Assembly: GCF_003096415.1 (NCBI RefSeq)
Contig: NZ_QEKH01000001.1
Span: forward strand, 124,001 to 188,000
Origin: Victivallis vadensis
Lineage (GTDB): Bacteria > Verrucomicrobiota > Lentisphaeria > Victivallales > Victivallaceae
Direction: 5' to 3'
Length of the DNA: 64,000 nucleotides
Shown here: piece by piece, positions 1 through 7,361 of the stretch
How positions within the stretch are numbered: the stretch's first letter is position 1
Layout: every line of letters begins with the position of its first letter
The notes under the pieces: model-generated
What the model saw: only the letters and a program-made list of their open reading frames with translations
Told to the model about the DNA's origin: nothing
The model's database searches: none
Program-made: the position numbers and the translations under genes

Positions 1-2
1 CC

Positions 3-1118
3 GACGGTCGCGGCAACTGGCTGCTGGCCGCCGGAGTGATGAACCGCCTGCCATGGCCGGGCGGTAAGGTAACGCTGAAAATGCCGCCGGAATTCAAACT
101 CCCCGCCCGGGTCTGGTTCGGCGCTGCGGAGGAGAATATGCTGCACCCGATTCCGGCGGAACTACGCGCCGACGGCACGCTGGAGCTGACGCTTCCTGAG
201 ATCCGGTCAGCGGGGATGATCTATCTCTTCAACGACCATGCGCCGATGCTGAGTCTCGCCGTGACCAATGCGGAACGGCATGCGGCGAACGATCCGAACA
301 CCCCAATGTTTGAACCGGGAAAAAGCTGCGAAGTGGTGGTTTCCCCGGTGGATTTCTCACCGGGTTCCGAAGGGCGGCGGATTGCGCTCGACGTGGAGCC
401 GGGCTGGAAGGTTACTCCGGTTAGCCAACCGGTCGGAACCGCCCCGGCACGCTTCACGGTAACGCCTCCAGCGGAGCTGCCGGAACAGGCACTGCCCAAC
501 ATGATCTATCCGGTCGTCGCTACGATGAGTGACGACGGCGGAAGAATCGCGGTCGCGCATCTGGCGGCGATGCTCCGCTTCGATCCCGTCCGGCATACGA
601 TTCTGCTGACAGACAATGCCGACAACGGTTCGGAGGTCGCGCCGATCGCGATCCGTACGGGCGCGGAGTACCGTTTCCTCACGCCGAAGCCGCTCAGAAA
701 GGACCAGCAGATCCGCGACCCGCGCGATCCCGGGGCAACCGGTGGAAAGCCGGCACTTTTCCAAGGGGTGCTTGGAGACTGGAATCAGCCCGCCGATGTG
801 TTGTTCGTGAATCTGCCGGAAGCGACGGTCGAAGTCGATCTCAAGTCGGTATACCGGCTCGAACACATGGAACTTGGCGCAGGGTCGAAACCGAATCTCA
901 AAGGCGTGGAGATATGCTTCAGCCGGGACGGAAAAACCTTCAGCGATCCGAAGAAACTCGATGTCGCCGGACTCAAGTTGAAACTTGCCGGGTTTGAGCT
1001 GCCGGAGCAGCCGGAGGCGCGTTTCGTCCGTTTCAGATTACAGTTCAGTGCGCCGGAGGCGACCTTCGGGGAGATCAAACTCCGGGGCCGCGTGATCGAT
1101 GGCGGCGGAACAAAGTGA
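3..1118 (+). CDS. C-terminal part of a large secreted-type beta-sandwich protein (5' end outside window)
   Basis: The frame is open from the window edge to the TGA at 1116, so this is the 3' end of a longer gene. The GTG at 36 and ATG at 39 lack a convincing ribosome site and are probably internal. The visible 371 residues are rich in beta-strand and proline, with no catalytic motif that I recognise. The last ~130 residues (from VLGDWNQPADVLFVNL to FGEIKLRGRV) resemble an F5/8 type C (discoidin-like) carbohydrate-binding fold: a strand pattern ending in a VRFRLQ-type strand. It lies 45 bases before a GH130 gene on the same strand, so a role in glycan binding or hydrolysis is likely but inferred. 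The catalytic part, if any, lies upstream. Confidence 0.6.
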   Translation, partial: DGRGNWLLAAGVMNRLPWPGGKVTLKMPPEFKLPARVWFGAAEENMLHPIPAELRADGTLELTLPEIRSAGMIYLFNDHAPMLSLAVTNAERHAANDPNTPMFEPGKSCEVVVSPVDFSPGSEGRRIALDVEPGWKVTPVSQPVGTAPARFTVTPPAELPEQALPNMIYPVVATMSDDGGRIAVAHLAAMLRFDPVRHTILLTDNADNGSEVAPIAIRTGAEYRFLTPKPLRKDQQIRDPRDPGATGGKPALFQGVLGDWNQPADVLFVNLPEATVEVDLKSVYRLEHMELGAGSKPNLKGVEICFSRDGKTFSDPKKLDVAGLKLKLAGFELPEQPEARFVRFRLQFSAPEATFGEIKLRGRVIDGGGTK

Positions 1119-1163
1119 TATTCTTGAATGTTCAAAGGAATAGACACAGGGAGAGACCCCATC

Positions 1164-2132
1164 ATGAAGGAAGCCGTTAAACTGCCGCCGCGCCTGGCGT
1201 GGATCGAGCATCTGAAGAAATCCGCCTGCAATCCGGTGATCCGGCCGCAGGGGGCCGGACCGGCGGCCGATGCAATCTTCAATCCGGCAGCGATCGTTCA
1301 CGACGGACGGGTCGGCCTGCTCTGCCGGGCGATCAACTTCACCCGGCAGCCCCGCGATTCGCGCAACTGGAGCGTCTCGACTCTGGTCTGGGCGTGGAGC
1401 GATGACGGGTTCCATTTCGAGCTGGACGAGAAACCCGCTTTCGATCCGGGGCCGGATTCGCCTTATCAGGGCGGATTCGAGGATCCCCGGCTTGTGAAGA
1501 TCGGCGACGAATACGTTCTCACCTTCACCGGGGTTCACAACTTCGACCGGACGCCCGGGCTCATCGCGTTTTCACGCGATCTGAAACACTGGGAGTGGGG
1601 AGGAGAAGTGCTTCCCGGCCGCGCGATTGCAATCACCCGCGAACGGATCGGCGGCTATTATTACGGGTATTGGGGAAACAGCTGCATCTTTCTGGCCCGC
1701 AGTCGGGACCTGCGGAGTTGGGAAACGTTGAAGGAACCCGCGCTGCGTCCGCGCCCCGGGCGCTTTGACGCTCTTCTCTGCGAAAGCGCCGCACCGCCGC
1801 TGCTGACGGATGACGGGATTCTGCTTTTCTACAACGGCGATCGAGGGCGCGAACAGGCGCAGAATTATGCGCGGGGAATCATTCCATGTTATGTCCATGA
1901 TATTCTGTGGACCTGTTACTCGACCGGCTGGGCGCTTTTTGACCGGCACGATCCTTCCCGTCTGCTTGCGCGTTGTGAAGAGCCTGTGCTGACTCCGGAG
2001 CGGCTCTATGAGATTTTCGGCATCTCCTTCTACACGGTGTTTGCTCAGGGGTATGTGGAATTCAAAGGGAGGCGGTTCCTTTACTACGGCTGTGCCGACA
2101 TGCGCATCGGTGTGGCGACGGCGGAGATGTGA
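1164..2132 (+). CDS. GH130-family glycoside phosphorylase/hydrolase (mannoside-acting)
   Basis: A 322-residue protein with the five-bladed beta-propeller pattern of GH130: an early FNPAAIVHDGRVGLLCRA segment, the GGFEDPRLV motif near residue 104 that carries the catalytic Asp of the family, and a late LLFYNGDRG strand. GH130 enzymes phosphorolyse or hydrolyse beta-mannosidic linkages. Cytoplasmic, since no signal peptide is seen. I chose the ATG at 1164 because AGGGAGAG lies 8 bases upstream; the ATG at 1128 has no such site. The stop is followed after one base by the start of a GH2 gene, so the two are translationally coupled. The substrate cannot be read from sequence; beta-mannosides are the family expectation. 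Confidence 0.85.
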   Translation: MKEAVKLPPRLAWIEHLKKSACNPVIRPQGAGPAADAIFNPAAIVHDGRVGLLCRAINFTRQPRDSRNWSVSTLVWAWSDDGFHFELDEKPAFDPGPDSPYQGGFEDPRLVKIGDEYVLTFTGVHNFDRTPGLIAFSRDLKHWEWGGEVLPGRAIAITRERIGGYYYGYWGNSCIFLARSRDLRSWETLKEPALRPRPGRFDALLCESAAPPLLTDDGILLFYNGDRGREQAQNYARGIIPCYVHDILWTCYSTGWALFDRHDPSRLLARCEEPVLTPERLYEIFGISFYTVFAQGYVEFKGRRFLYYGCADMRIGVATAEM

Positions 2133-2133
2133 G

Positions 2134-4479
2134 ATGGGCAGAGAGGTTGTTGATTTTGATTCCGGATGGCGTTTTCTTTGCGGCGATGTGCCGTACCCGA
2201 ATACTTTCTGGGGATTGAGCAAAGCAGGAATTTGCACACAGGGCGGCTCTGGAGAGGAATTCGATGATTCTGACTGGGAGAAGATTGATCTTCCGCACGA
2301 TTTCGTGCACCTCGGCGAGCGGGATTATTCCGATGAACCGCCGCGCCGCTATGCAGACGGAACCGCGATGACCAATTCGGCGCTCCAACATGATCCGTTC
2401 CGGATGTGGGATACTGGAGATTGGATTCAGAATCGCGGCTGCTACCGGTACGGCATCGGCTGGTATCGGAAACGGTTCCGGCTTGAGGAGGCAGACCGGG
2501 ATAAACGGATTTTCATTGAATTTGACGGCGTCTGCCGTGACAGTCAAGTCTGGTGCAACGGATTTTCCCTCGGACGCCATGAAAGCGGCTATACCGGATT
2601 TGCGTATGAGCTTACCGACTTCGCCCGGTTCGGCGGGGAGAATCTGCTGGCGGTACGGGCGGACAGTACGCTGCCGGAGGGATGGTATTACGAAGGAGGC
2701 GGCATCTATCGCCACGTTCGGTTGTTGAAGCTTGAACGGATCTGCTTCGTCCGCCACGGTGTACGGATTCAGGCGTCGGCTTCTCCCCGGATCCGGATCG
2801 GATACCGTCTGGAAAATCGGCTGGAACCCGGTCGGAAAGTTCGGTTTCACTGTACGGTATTCTCGCCAGACGGAACTTTTGCCGGAGAAGGCTCTCTGGA
2901 GTTTTTGCCGGAGTATTGGCGGGAAGCCGGGGCGGAACTCGAACTGACACTGAATTCCTGCAAGTTCTGGTCGCCGGCACACCCACAACTCTATACCGCC
3001 GTATGCGAAATCGAATCCGGCGGTGCGGTGTTCGACCGTGTCAAAGTGAAATTCGGCCTGCGTTCTGCGGTATTCGACGCACAACGCGGATTTCTGCTGA
3101 ATGGTGAGCCTTTGAAAATCAAAGGGATGTGCTGCCATCAGGATCATGCCGGAGTTGGAACGGCCGTACCGGACGCCGTGCAAGAGTTCCGGCTTCTCCG
3201 GCTACGGGAGATGGGGTGCAATGCCTACCGGGTCGCCCATCACGCCCCTTCACCGGAACTGGCCGATCTGTGCGACCGGCTTGGAATCCTGCTGCTGCCG
3301 GAAAACCGGCTGCTTTCAAGCGCTCCGGAACAGCTCGGCCAGCTGCGTGAAATGGTGTGTGCGTTCCGCAACCATCCGTCAGTGATCTTATGGAGTCTCG
3401 GCAACGAAGAGACGCGCGTGCAGTTCTTCCCGGAAGGACCGCGAATCGTTGAAACGTTGAAACACTTCGTCCGGCAGTTCGACGACCGGCCCGTAACCGC
3501 CGCGCTGTTTTCGAACTATCTAACCTCCGGCCCTGCTGCTCTCGATCGGATGTTGCCAACCGCGCGGGCGCTTGATGTCATGGGATTCAACTACTGCGAT
3601 CAGCATTGGTTCTTCTACCGCGCCGCCAATCCGGAACAGCCGTTTCTGGTGACGGAGGAGAGTTCGCTTTCTCCTGTGCGCGGTTGCTATCGGGATGACC
3701 ACGAACATGGAAAACTCTCGTGGCTTGGTACAGAAAAGCCATTCGATTTTGCCCGGCGCTGGGCCCTTGTCCGTGATTACAGCTTTATCGCGGGGCTCTT
3801 CATCTGGACGGGATTCGACTACCGGGGCGAACCGACGCCGTTACCGCGCCCGGCTGCCGCATCAAGTTTTGGTGTGATGGACAGTTGTGGATTTGCAAAG
3901 GATTCGTTTTACTATTACGCTGCACAATGGCGGCCGGAACCGCTGCTCTACGCATTTCCGCCGTGGACACACCGTGTGGAACCGGGGATTCCGGTTCCGG
4001 TCTATGCGTTTACCAATTGCGACGAGGCCGAGCTTTTGATCAACGGTCGAACGGTCTGCCATCGCAAAGCCGTTGACGGAGTCGTCTGTTTCGGCGAATT
4101 TCCTTATGAGCCCGGTGTGCTTTGCGTGAAAGGCTCCGGCCCCGGCTCCAAAACGGTGGAGTTCGTCAGCCATACCGCCGGAGAACCCGCAGCGCTCAGG
4201 CTCGAGAGCGCGTTCCGGGGGGCAAATGTAGAGCTCGTCAACGTGTTCATCGTCGACAACCTCGGCGTAGTAATTCCAGATGCGGAACTCCCGGTCATCT
4301 TCGAACTGACGGAAGGAGTCTTGCTCGGCACCGGAAACGGTCGCCCCGATGATACCGTGCGCGATGACTCACCTTGCCGCACTACGTTCGCCGGTTGTGC
4401 TCAGGCGATCATCCGTCGTCCGCCGGGCGCGCCGATTACGGTTCGTTCTCCCGGGTTGCCCCCGGCCCGACTCGGATAG
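2134..4479 (+). CDS. GH2-family glycoside hydrolase (beta-galactosidase/beta-mannosidase/glucuronidase type)
   Basis: A 781-residue protein with the GH2 order: sugar-binding jelly roll (about 1-200, with GIGWYRKRF and GGGIYRHVRL), immunoglobulin-like domain, TIM barrel (about 310-600) and C-terminal beta-domains. The acid/base Glu is in WSLGNEE near residue 423 and the nucleophile is probably the first Glu of LVTEESS near 507. The start is the ATG at 2134 after GGAG; it follows the GH130 stop by one base. No signal peptide, so it probably acts on imported oligosaccharides with the GH130 enzyme. It ends at a TAG (4477) after which the same frame stays open for 48 codons to a TGA; see findings. 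The exact specificity is not determinable. Confidence 0.88.
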   Translation: MGREVVDFDSGWRFLCGDVPYPNTFWGLSKAGICTQGGSGEEFDDSDWEKIDLPHDFVHLGERDYSDEPPRRYADGTAMTNSALQHDPFRMWDTGDWIQNRGCYRYGIGWYRKRFRLEEADRDKRIFIEFDGVCRDSQVWCNGFSLGRHESGYTGFAYELTDFARFGGENLLAVRADSTLPEGWYYEGGGIYRHVRLLKLERICFVRHGVRIQASASPRIRIGYRLENRLEPGRKVRFHCTVFSPDGTFAGEGSLEFLPEYWREAGAELELTLNSCKFWSPAHPQLYTAVCEIESGGAVFDRVKVKFGLRSAVFDAQRGFLLNGEPLKIKGMCCHQDHAGVGTAVPDAVQEFRLLRLREMGCNAYRVAHHAPSPELADLCDRLGILLLPENRLLSSAPEQLGQLREMVCAFRNHPSVILWSLGNEETRVQFFPEGPRIVETLKHFVRQFDDRPVTAALFSNYLTSGPAALDRMLPTARALDVMGFNYCDQHWFFYRAANPEQPFLVTEESSLSPVRGCYRDDHEHGKLSWLGTEKPFDFARRWALVRDYSFIAGLFIWTGFDYRGEPTPLPRPAAASSFGVMDSCGFAKDSFYYYAAQWRPEPLLYAFPPWTHRVEPGIPVPVYAFTNCDEAELLINGRTVCHRKAVDGVVCFGEFPYEPGVLCVKGSGPGSKTVEFVSHTAGEPAALRLESAFRGANVELVNVFIVDNLGVVIPDAELPVIFELTEGVLLGTGNGRPDDTVRDDSPCRTTFAGCAQAIIRRPPGAPITVRSPGLPPARLG

Positions 4480-4687
4480 CGCCGGCCGATAGGCAAACCG
4501 GCAGACGCAGAGTCCAATACCGCTTCTGCGTGCAGCTCTGCCCAAACGTTCCCGCATCCGGTCATAAAGTCCTGGCATCCGTCGGATAACGAACCGATTT
4601 TTCCTGACTGGCAGTTCCTCGGCTGAGCGCAGAACTCCTGCCGGATGATGTTCAATCTGCTCTTCGCAACCTGACACGGACATCCGA
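4480..4687. other. Gap between convergent genes; contains in-frame extension of the GH2 gene
   Basis: No independent gene is seen here. The first 147 bases continue the GH2 frame past its TAG: 48 open codons ending in TGA at 4624-4626, encoding a segment ending in SWHPSDNEPIFPDWQFLG. No clear terminator hairpin is visible before the convergent TSCPD gene. Confidence 0.4.
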
Positions 4688-4948
4688 TCAGCCGCGCTTG
4701 CGGACGATCTCCTTCAAGGCATTCGCAAGCTGGTCGGGACAGCTGGTCGCCTTGCCGCCGCAGCGGATGCCGTCCACCTTTTGAATCACCTCTTCCGGGG
4801 TCATGCCGACCACCAGCCGGCTGATTCCGGAGAGATTGCCGGGGCAGCCTCCAGTAAAAGCCACCCGGCCGATTCTGCCGTCCTCCCTGATTTCAATTTC
4901 GATCATCCGGCTGCAAACAAGTCCGCTTGGACGGTACTGGTACGTCAT
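4688..4948 (-). CDS. TSCPD domain-containing protein (TIGR03905-like)
   Basis: An 86-residue protein that consists only of a TSCPD domain. It has the GGCPGNLSGI segment in the middle and the defining TSCPDQLANAL motif near residue 67, with three conserved-looking cysteines (GGCPG, GIRCGGK, TSCPD). The domain is also found at the C terminus of some B12-dependent ribonucleotide reductases, where it may bind metal; the stand-alone form has no settled function. The start follows AAGGAAAG. The gene begins 6 bases after the stop of the small secreted protein gene upstream, so they are probably cotranscribed. Confidence 0.85.
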   Translation of the reverse strand: MTYQYRPSGLVCSRMIEIEIREDGRIGRVAFTGGCPGNLSGISRLVVGMTPEEVIQKVDGIRCGGKATSCPDQLANALKEIVRKRG

Positions 4949-4954
4949 TTTCTC

Positions 4955-5575
4955 TTACTTTCCTTCTGCGGGAGTTCCGCTCAACACCATCGTGGATTCC
5001 ACGACATTGACCGCCGCGGGGTCGTAGTTCCATGCCAGAATCAACCGGAAATTCCCATGCCACTTTTCACTGCGCATATCCTCGAAAGCCCACGGAGTCG
5101 AGGCTCCCGAAAATTCGATGTTCAATTTTCCCGCCGCGGTCTCGATCACCATCGCTTTGGCCGAAGCGGCGATTTTCCGCCGTCCCTGTTCCGCATAGGC
5201 GAACGAGCCTCTGGGGGCGAAATAGCTCAATTCAATATAGCGTCCGCCGGGAATGCCGTTCACGAACTTCATGCTCCAGCCGATCCGAAGCCGGCCGTCG
5301 GCCAGCTTCTCCACCGAACGGCTGACCACGGCGCGGTCGCTCGCCCAGATGCAGCGCTCGACATTTCCCTCCTTTTTCCGCTGCAGCTGCGCCTTCAAAG
5401 GAGCGGAAATCGTCCCCCATTCGGCATCCATCAGCTGCAGCGTCTCCCCGTCCAACAGGGTACGGCCATCCATCTGAACCGTCAGGGCGCCCCTGTCATC
5501 CACCGAATAGTTCAACTCCGCCGCCGCGGCAACCAGCCCCAGCGCCATACAGGAAATCATCATCCAGAACTTCAT
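4955..5575 (-). CDS. Secreted protein of unknown function
   Basis: A 206-residue protein with a typical cleavable signal peptide (MKFWMMISCMALGLVAAAA, cleavage near residue 19). The mature part looks all-beta: alternating hydrophobic strands such as LNYSVDDRGALTVQMDG, RYIELSYFAPRG and FRLILAWNY. I recognise no family or catalytic motif. It may bind carbohydrate, given the strand-rich aromatic content, but that is speculation. A TATAAT-like box on the minus strand (complement of 5631-5636) lies upstream. The TSCPD gene follows after 6 bases. Confidence 0.7.
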   Translation of the reverse strand: MKFWMMISCMALGLVAAAAELNYSVDDRGALTVQMDGRTLLDGETLQLMDAEWGTISAPLKAQLQRKKEGNVERCIWASDRAVVSRSVEKLADGRLRIGWSMKFVNGIPGGRYIELSYFAPRGSFAYAEQGRRKIAASAKAMVIETAAGKLNIEFSGASTPWAFEDMRSEKWHGNFRLILAWNYDPAAVNVVESTMVLSGTPAEGK

Positions 5576-5810
5576 TTTTCACTCCTCATCTTCAAAATTC
5601 GACGGATTTCTGCCGCCGTTCCTGTTTATTATACTACTTCAAAAACCGAAAAATGCAAGACTGCATCGATACCCGCCGGGAATTTCCCGATAATTTTCTT
5701 CCGGGACTGGCGTAAACACAGAATCGGCACTATATTATATTTTGGGTTACCGTATTATCTCGCATTCGGAATGTCCGGTAACAGCATAACCAAAAACAGA
5801 CGGGGCCGCC

Positions 5811-6809
5811 ATGAAAAATAAAAAATCCCGGGAGAAGTCCCTCTTCCTGATCTATTTGGAATATATTCCCTTTTATCTGCTGTATCACCTGCTGCACCTG
5901 CTGCCGCTGAAAGCCGGTTATGCCCTGAGCGGCTTTTTATTCCGGCTGCTGCTGGTTTTCGACCGCCGGCACCATACCCGTTCCGTGCAGCACCTCCTGC
6001 ACGCCGGCATCGCCAAAGATAAGGCCCAGGCCAGACGGCTCACCGTCGCCTCCTATCTCGAATTCAGCAAGCTTCTGGTTGAAATCGTCAAGATGGACCA
6101 ACTCTACGATCCGGCCAAAATCAGAGTGGTCGGATCGCAGGCCGCAATCGATATTTCCCTTTCGCAGGAGCATGACAACAAACCGGTCATCATCGCAACC
6201 GCCCACTACGGCAACTGGGAAGTCGCCGGCACCGCTTATGCGGAAAAGGCGCGCATTCCGATGACCTCCTTCATGCGCCCCTTCAGCAATCCTCTGATCG
6301 GCAAGATGATCCTCGACCACCGCGCCGGCGACATGCACAAGCTGGTCGATAAACGCGAGGGCATCCGCCCGATCCTCCGCGCCATTTCCCAGAACCGCAT
6401 CACCACGATGCTGATCGACCAGCACGCCGGTGCAAATGAGGGAATCACCTGTGAATTTTTCGGCCATCCGGCCTGCGTTCACATGACTCCGGCGCTGCTC
6501 CACCTGAAAACCGGTATTCCGATCATCCCGGAGCTGACCCGGCGCGTTCCCGGCGACAACTTTGAATTTGAAATCCTAGTCGGCGATCCGATCATCTACA
6601 CTCCCACCGGCAACAAGGAGCACGACGTGCAGATCGTAACCCAGATGTGCATCACCGCTCTGGAAAAACTGATCAGGGAAGAACCGATTCAGTGGCTGTG
6701 GGCTCCCCGCCACTGGCTCGACATCAATCGTCGCCAGGCTGCCGAATACAAGGACTGGAAACCCTCACCTGAACTCGCGAAAATCGCCGAAACCGCCACT
6801 CGCCCCTGA
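5811..6809 (+). CDS. lpxL: Lysophospholipid acyltransferase, lipid A biosynthesis acyltransferase (LpxL/HtrB family)
   Basis: A 332-residue inner-membrane enzyme that transfers a secondary acyl chain to Kdo-lipid A. The N terminus carries a hydrophobic anchor (YLEYIPFYLLYHLLHLLPL). The family HX4E catalytic motif is present as HYGNWE near residue 133, followed by the MLIDQHAG and FFGHPACV segments typical of LpxL. The length fits the family (about 300-330). The C-terminal WLWAPRHWL matches the conserved W-x-H-x-R-W-type end. It is evidence for a Gram-negative envelope with lipid A. A hairpin with a T-run at 6881-6909 follows. LpxM or another paralogue cannot be excluded. Confidence 0.88.
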   Translation: MKNKKSREKSLFLIYLEYIPFYLLYHLLHLLPLKAGYALSGFLFRLLLVFDRRHHTRSVQHLLHAGIAKDKAQARRLTVASYLEFSKLLVEIVKMDQLYDPAKIRVVGSQAAIDISLSQEHDNKPVIIATAHYGNWEVAGTAYAEKARIPMTSFMRPFSNPLIGKMILDHRAGDMHKLVDKREGIRPILRAISQNRITTMLIDQHAGANEGITCEFFGHPACVHMTPALLHLKTGIPIIPELTRRVPGDNFEFEILVGDPIIYTPTGNKEHDVQIVTQMCITALEKLIREEPIQWLWAPRHWLDINRRQAAEYKDWKPSPELAKIAETATRP

Positions 6810-6870
6810 AAATGGGTTTCCGCTTTCGACGACCAGGGCAAAACCCCTATTCAGACCCCCGCAAACGGCG

Positions 6871-6927
6871 TAAAAAATAAAGCCCCGCTTTCGCGAGGCT
6901 GATTTTTTTATGGTACACCCGCACGGA
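6871..6927 (-). repeat. Truncated copy of the tRNA-Lys/terminator unit
   Basis: Bases 6871-6902 are identical to 7031-7062, and 6911-6927 repeat 7072-7088, the 3' end of tRNA-Lys (CCA, acceptor strand and part of the T arm, read on the minus strand). The rest of the tRNA is missing. This is the stump of a third tandem unit; about 100 bases of unrelated GC-rich sequence (6928-7030) separate it from the intact units. Confidence 0.8.
6881..6909. terminator. Bidirectional rho-independent terminator
   Basis: Stem AGCCCCGC / GCGAGGCT with a TTTC loop (6881-6900) followed by TGATTTTTTT on the plus strand, and by TTTATTTTTT on the minus strand. It can end lpxL transcription on the plus strand and the tRNA transcript on the minus strand. 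Confidence 0.75.
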
Positions 6928-7040
6928 CTGCCCTCGCTGCGCTCGTGCTCGGCTGCGCCGTCGAACCTGTTCAAGCGTCACTTCGTGCCGCAGCTCAGGT
7001 TTTACCTTCGCCATCCGTGCCGGAGCCCATTAAAAAATAA

Positions 7041-7069
7041 AGCCCCGCTTTCGCGAGGCTGAATTTTTT
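7041..7069 (-). terminator. Terminator of the tRNA-Lys transcript
   Basis: Same hairpin as at 6881 (stem 7041-7060). On the minus strand it lies directly after the CCA end of the tRNA and is followed by TTTATTTTTT. Confidence 0.75.
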
Positions 7070-7071
7070 AA

Positions 7072-7147
7072 TGGTACACCCGCACGGATTCGAACCGTGG
7101 ACCCAATGATTAAGAGTCATTTGCTCTACCGACTGAGCTACGGGTGC
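7072..7147 (-). tRNA. tRNA-Lys (anticodon CTT)
   Basis: 76 bases with encoded CCA. Acceptor GCACCCG/CGGGTGT, D arm GCTC..GAGC, anticodon stem AATGA/TCATT with loop CTCTTAA (anticodon CTT), T stem CACGG/CCGTG with loop TTCGAAT. It is the second of two tandem copies on this strand. Confidence 0.95.
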
Positions 7148-7153
7148 AAAAAA

Positions 7154-7229
7154 TGGTACACCCGCACAGATTCGAACTGTGGACCCAATGATTAAGAGTC
7201 ATTTGCTCTACCGACTGAGCTACGGGTGC
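7154..7229 (-). tRNA. tRNA-Lys (anticodon CTT), upstream copy
   Basis: Identical to the neighbouring copy except in the T stem, where CACAG/CTGTG replaces CACGG/CCGTG: two changes that preserve pairing. It is separated from the other copy by 6 bases, so both are processed from one transcript. A TATATT box on the minus strand (complement of 7279-7284) could be the promoter. Confidence 0.95.
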
Positions 7230-7361
7230 AACCTCGTTCCTGTTTTGAAAAAATCCTCAACGGAACGAACATTTTTTAATATACACAGCTTTCCGTTTTT
7301 TGCAACCAAAAATTGCAGAAAAAAATCATTTTCCGAGGCTGTTTTTCCGGAAACTTCCCGA

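Noticed and set aside
6928-7030. Possible small RNA or mobile-element piece between the tRNA stump and the intact tRNA genes
   Set aside because: GC-rich with short imperfect repeats, but no terminal inverted repeats, ORF or recognisable RNA fold.
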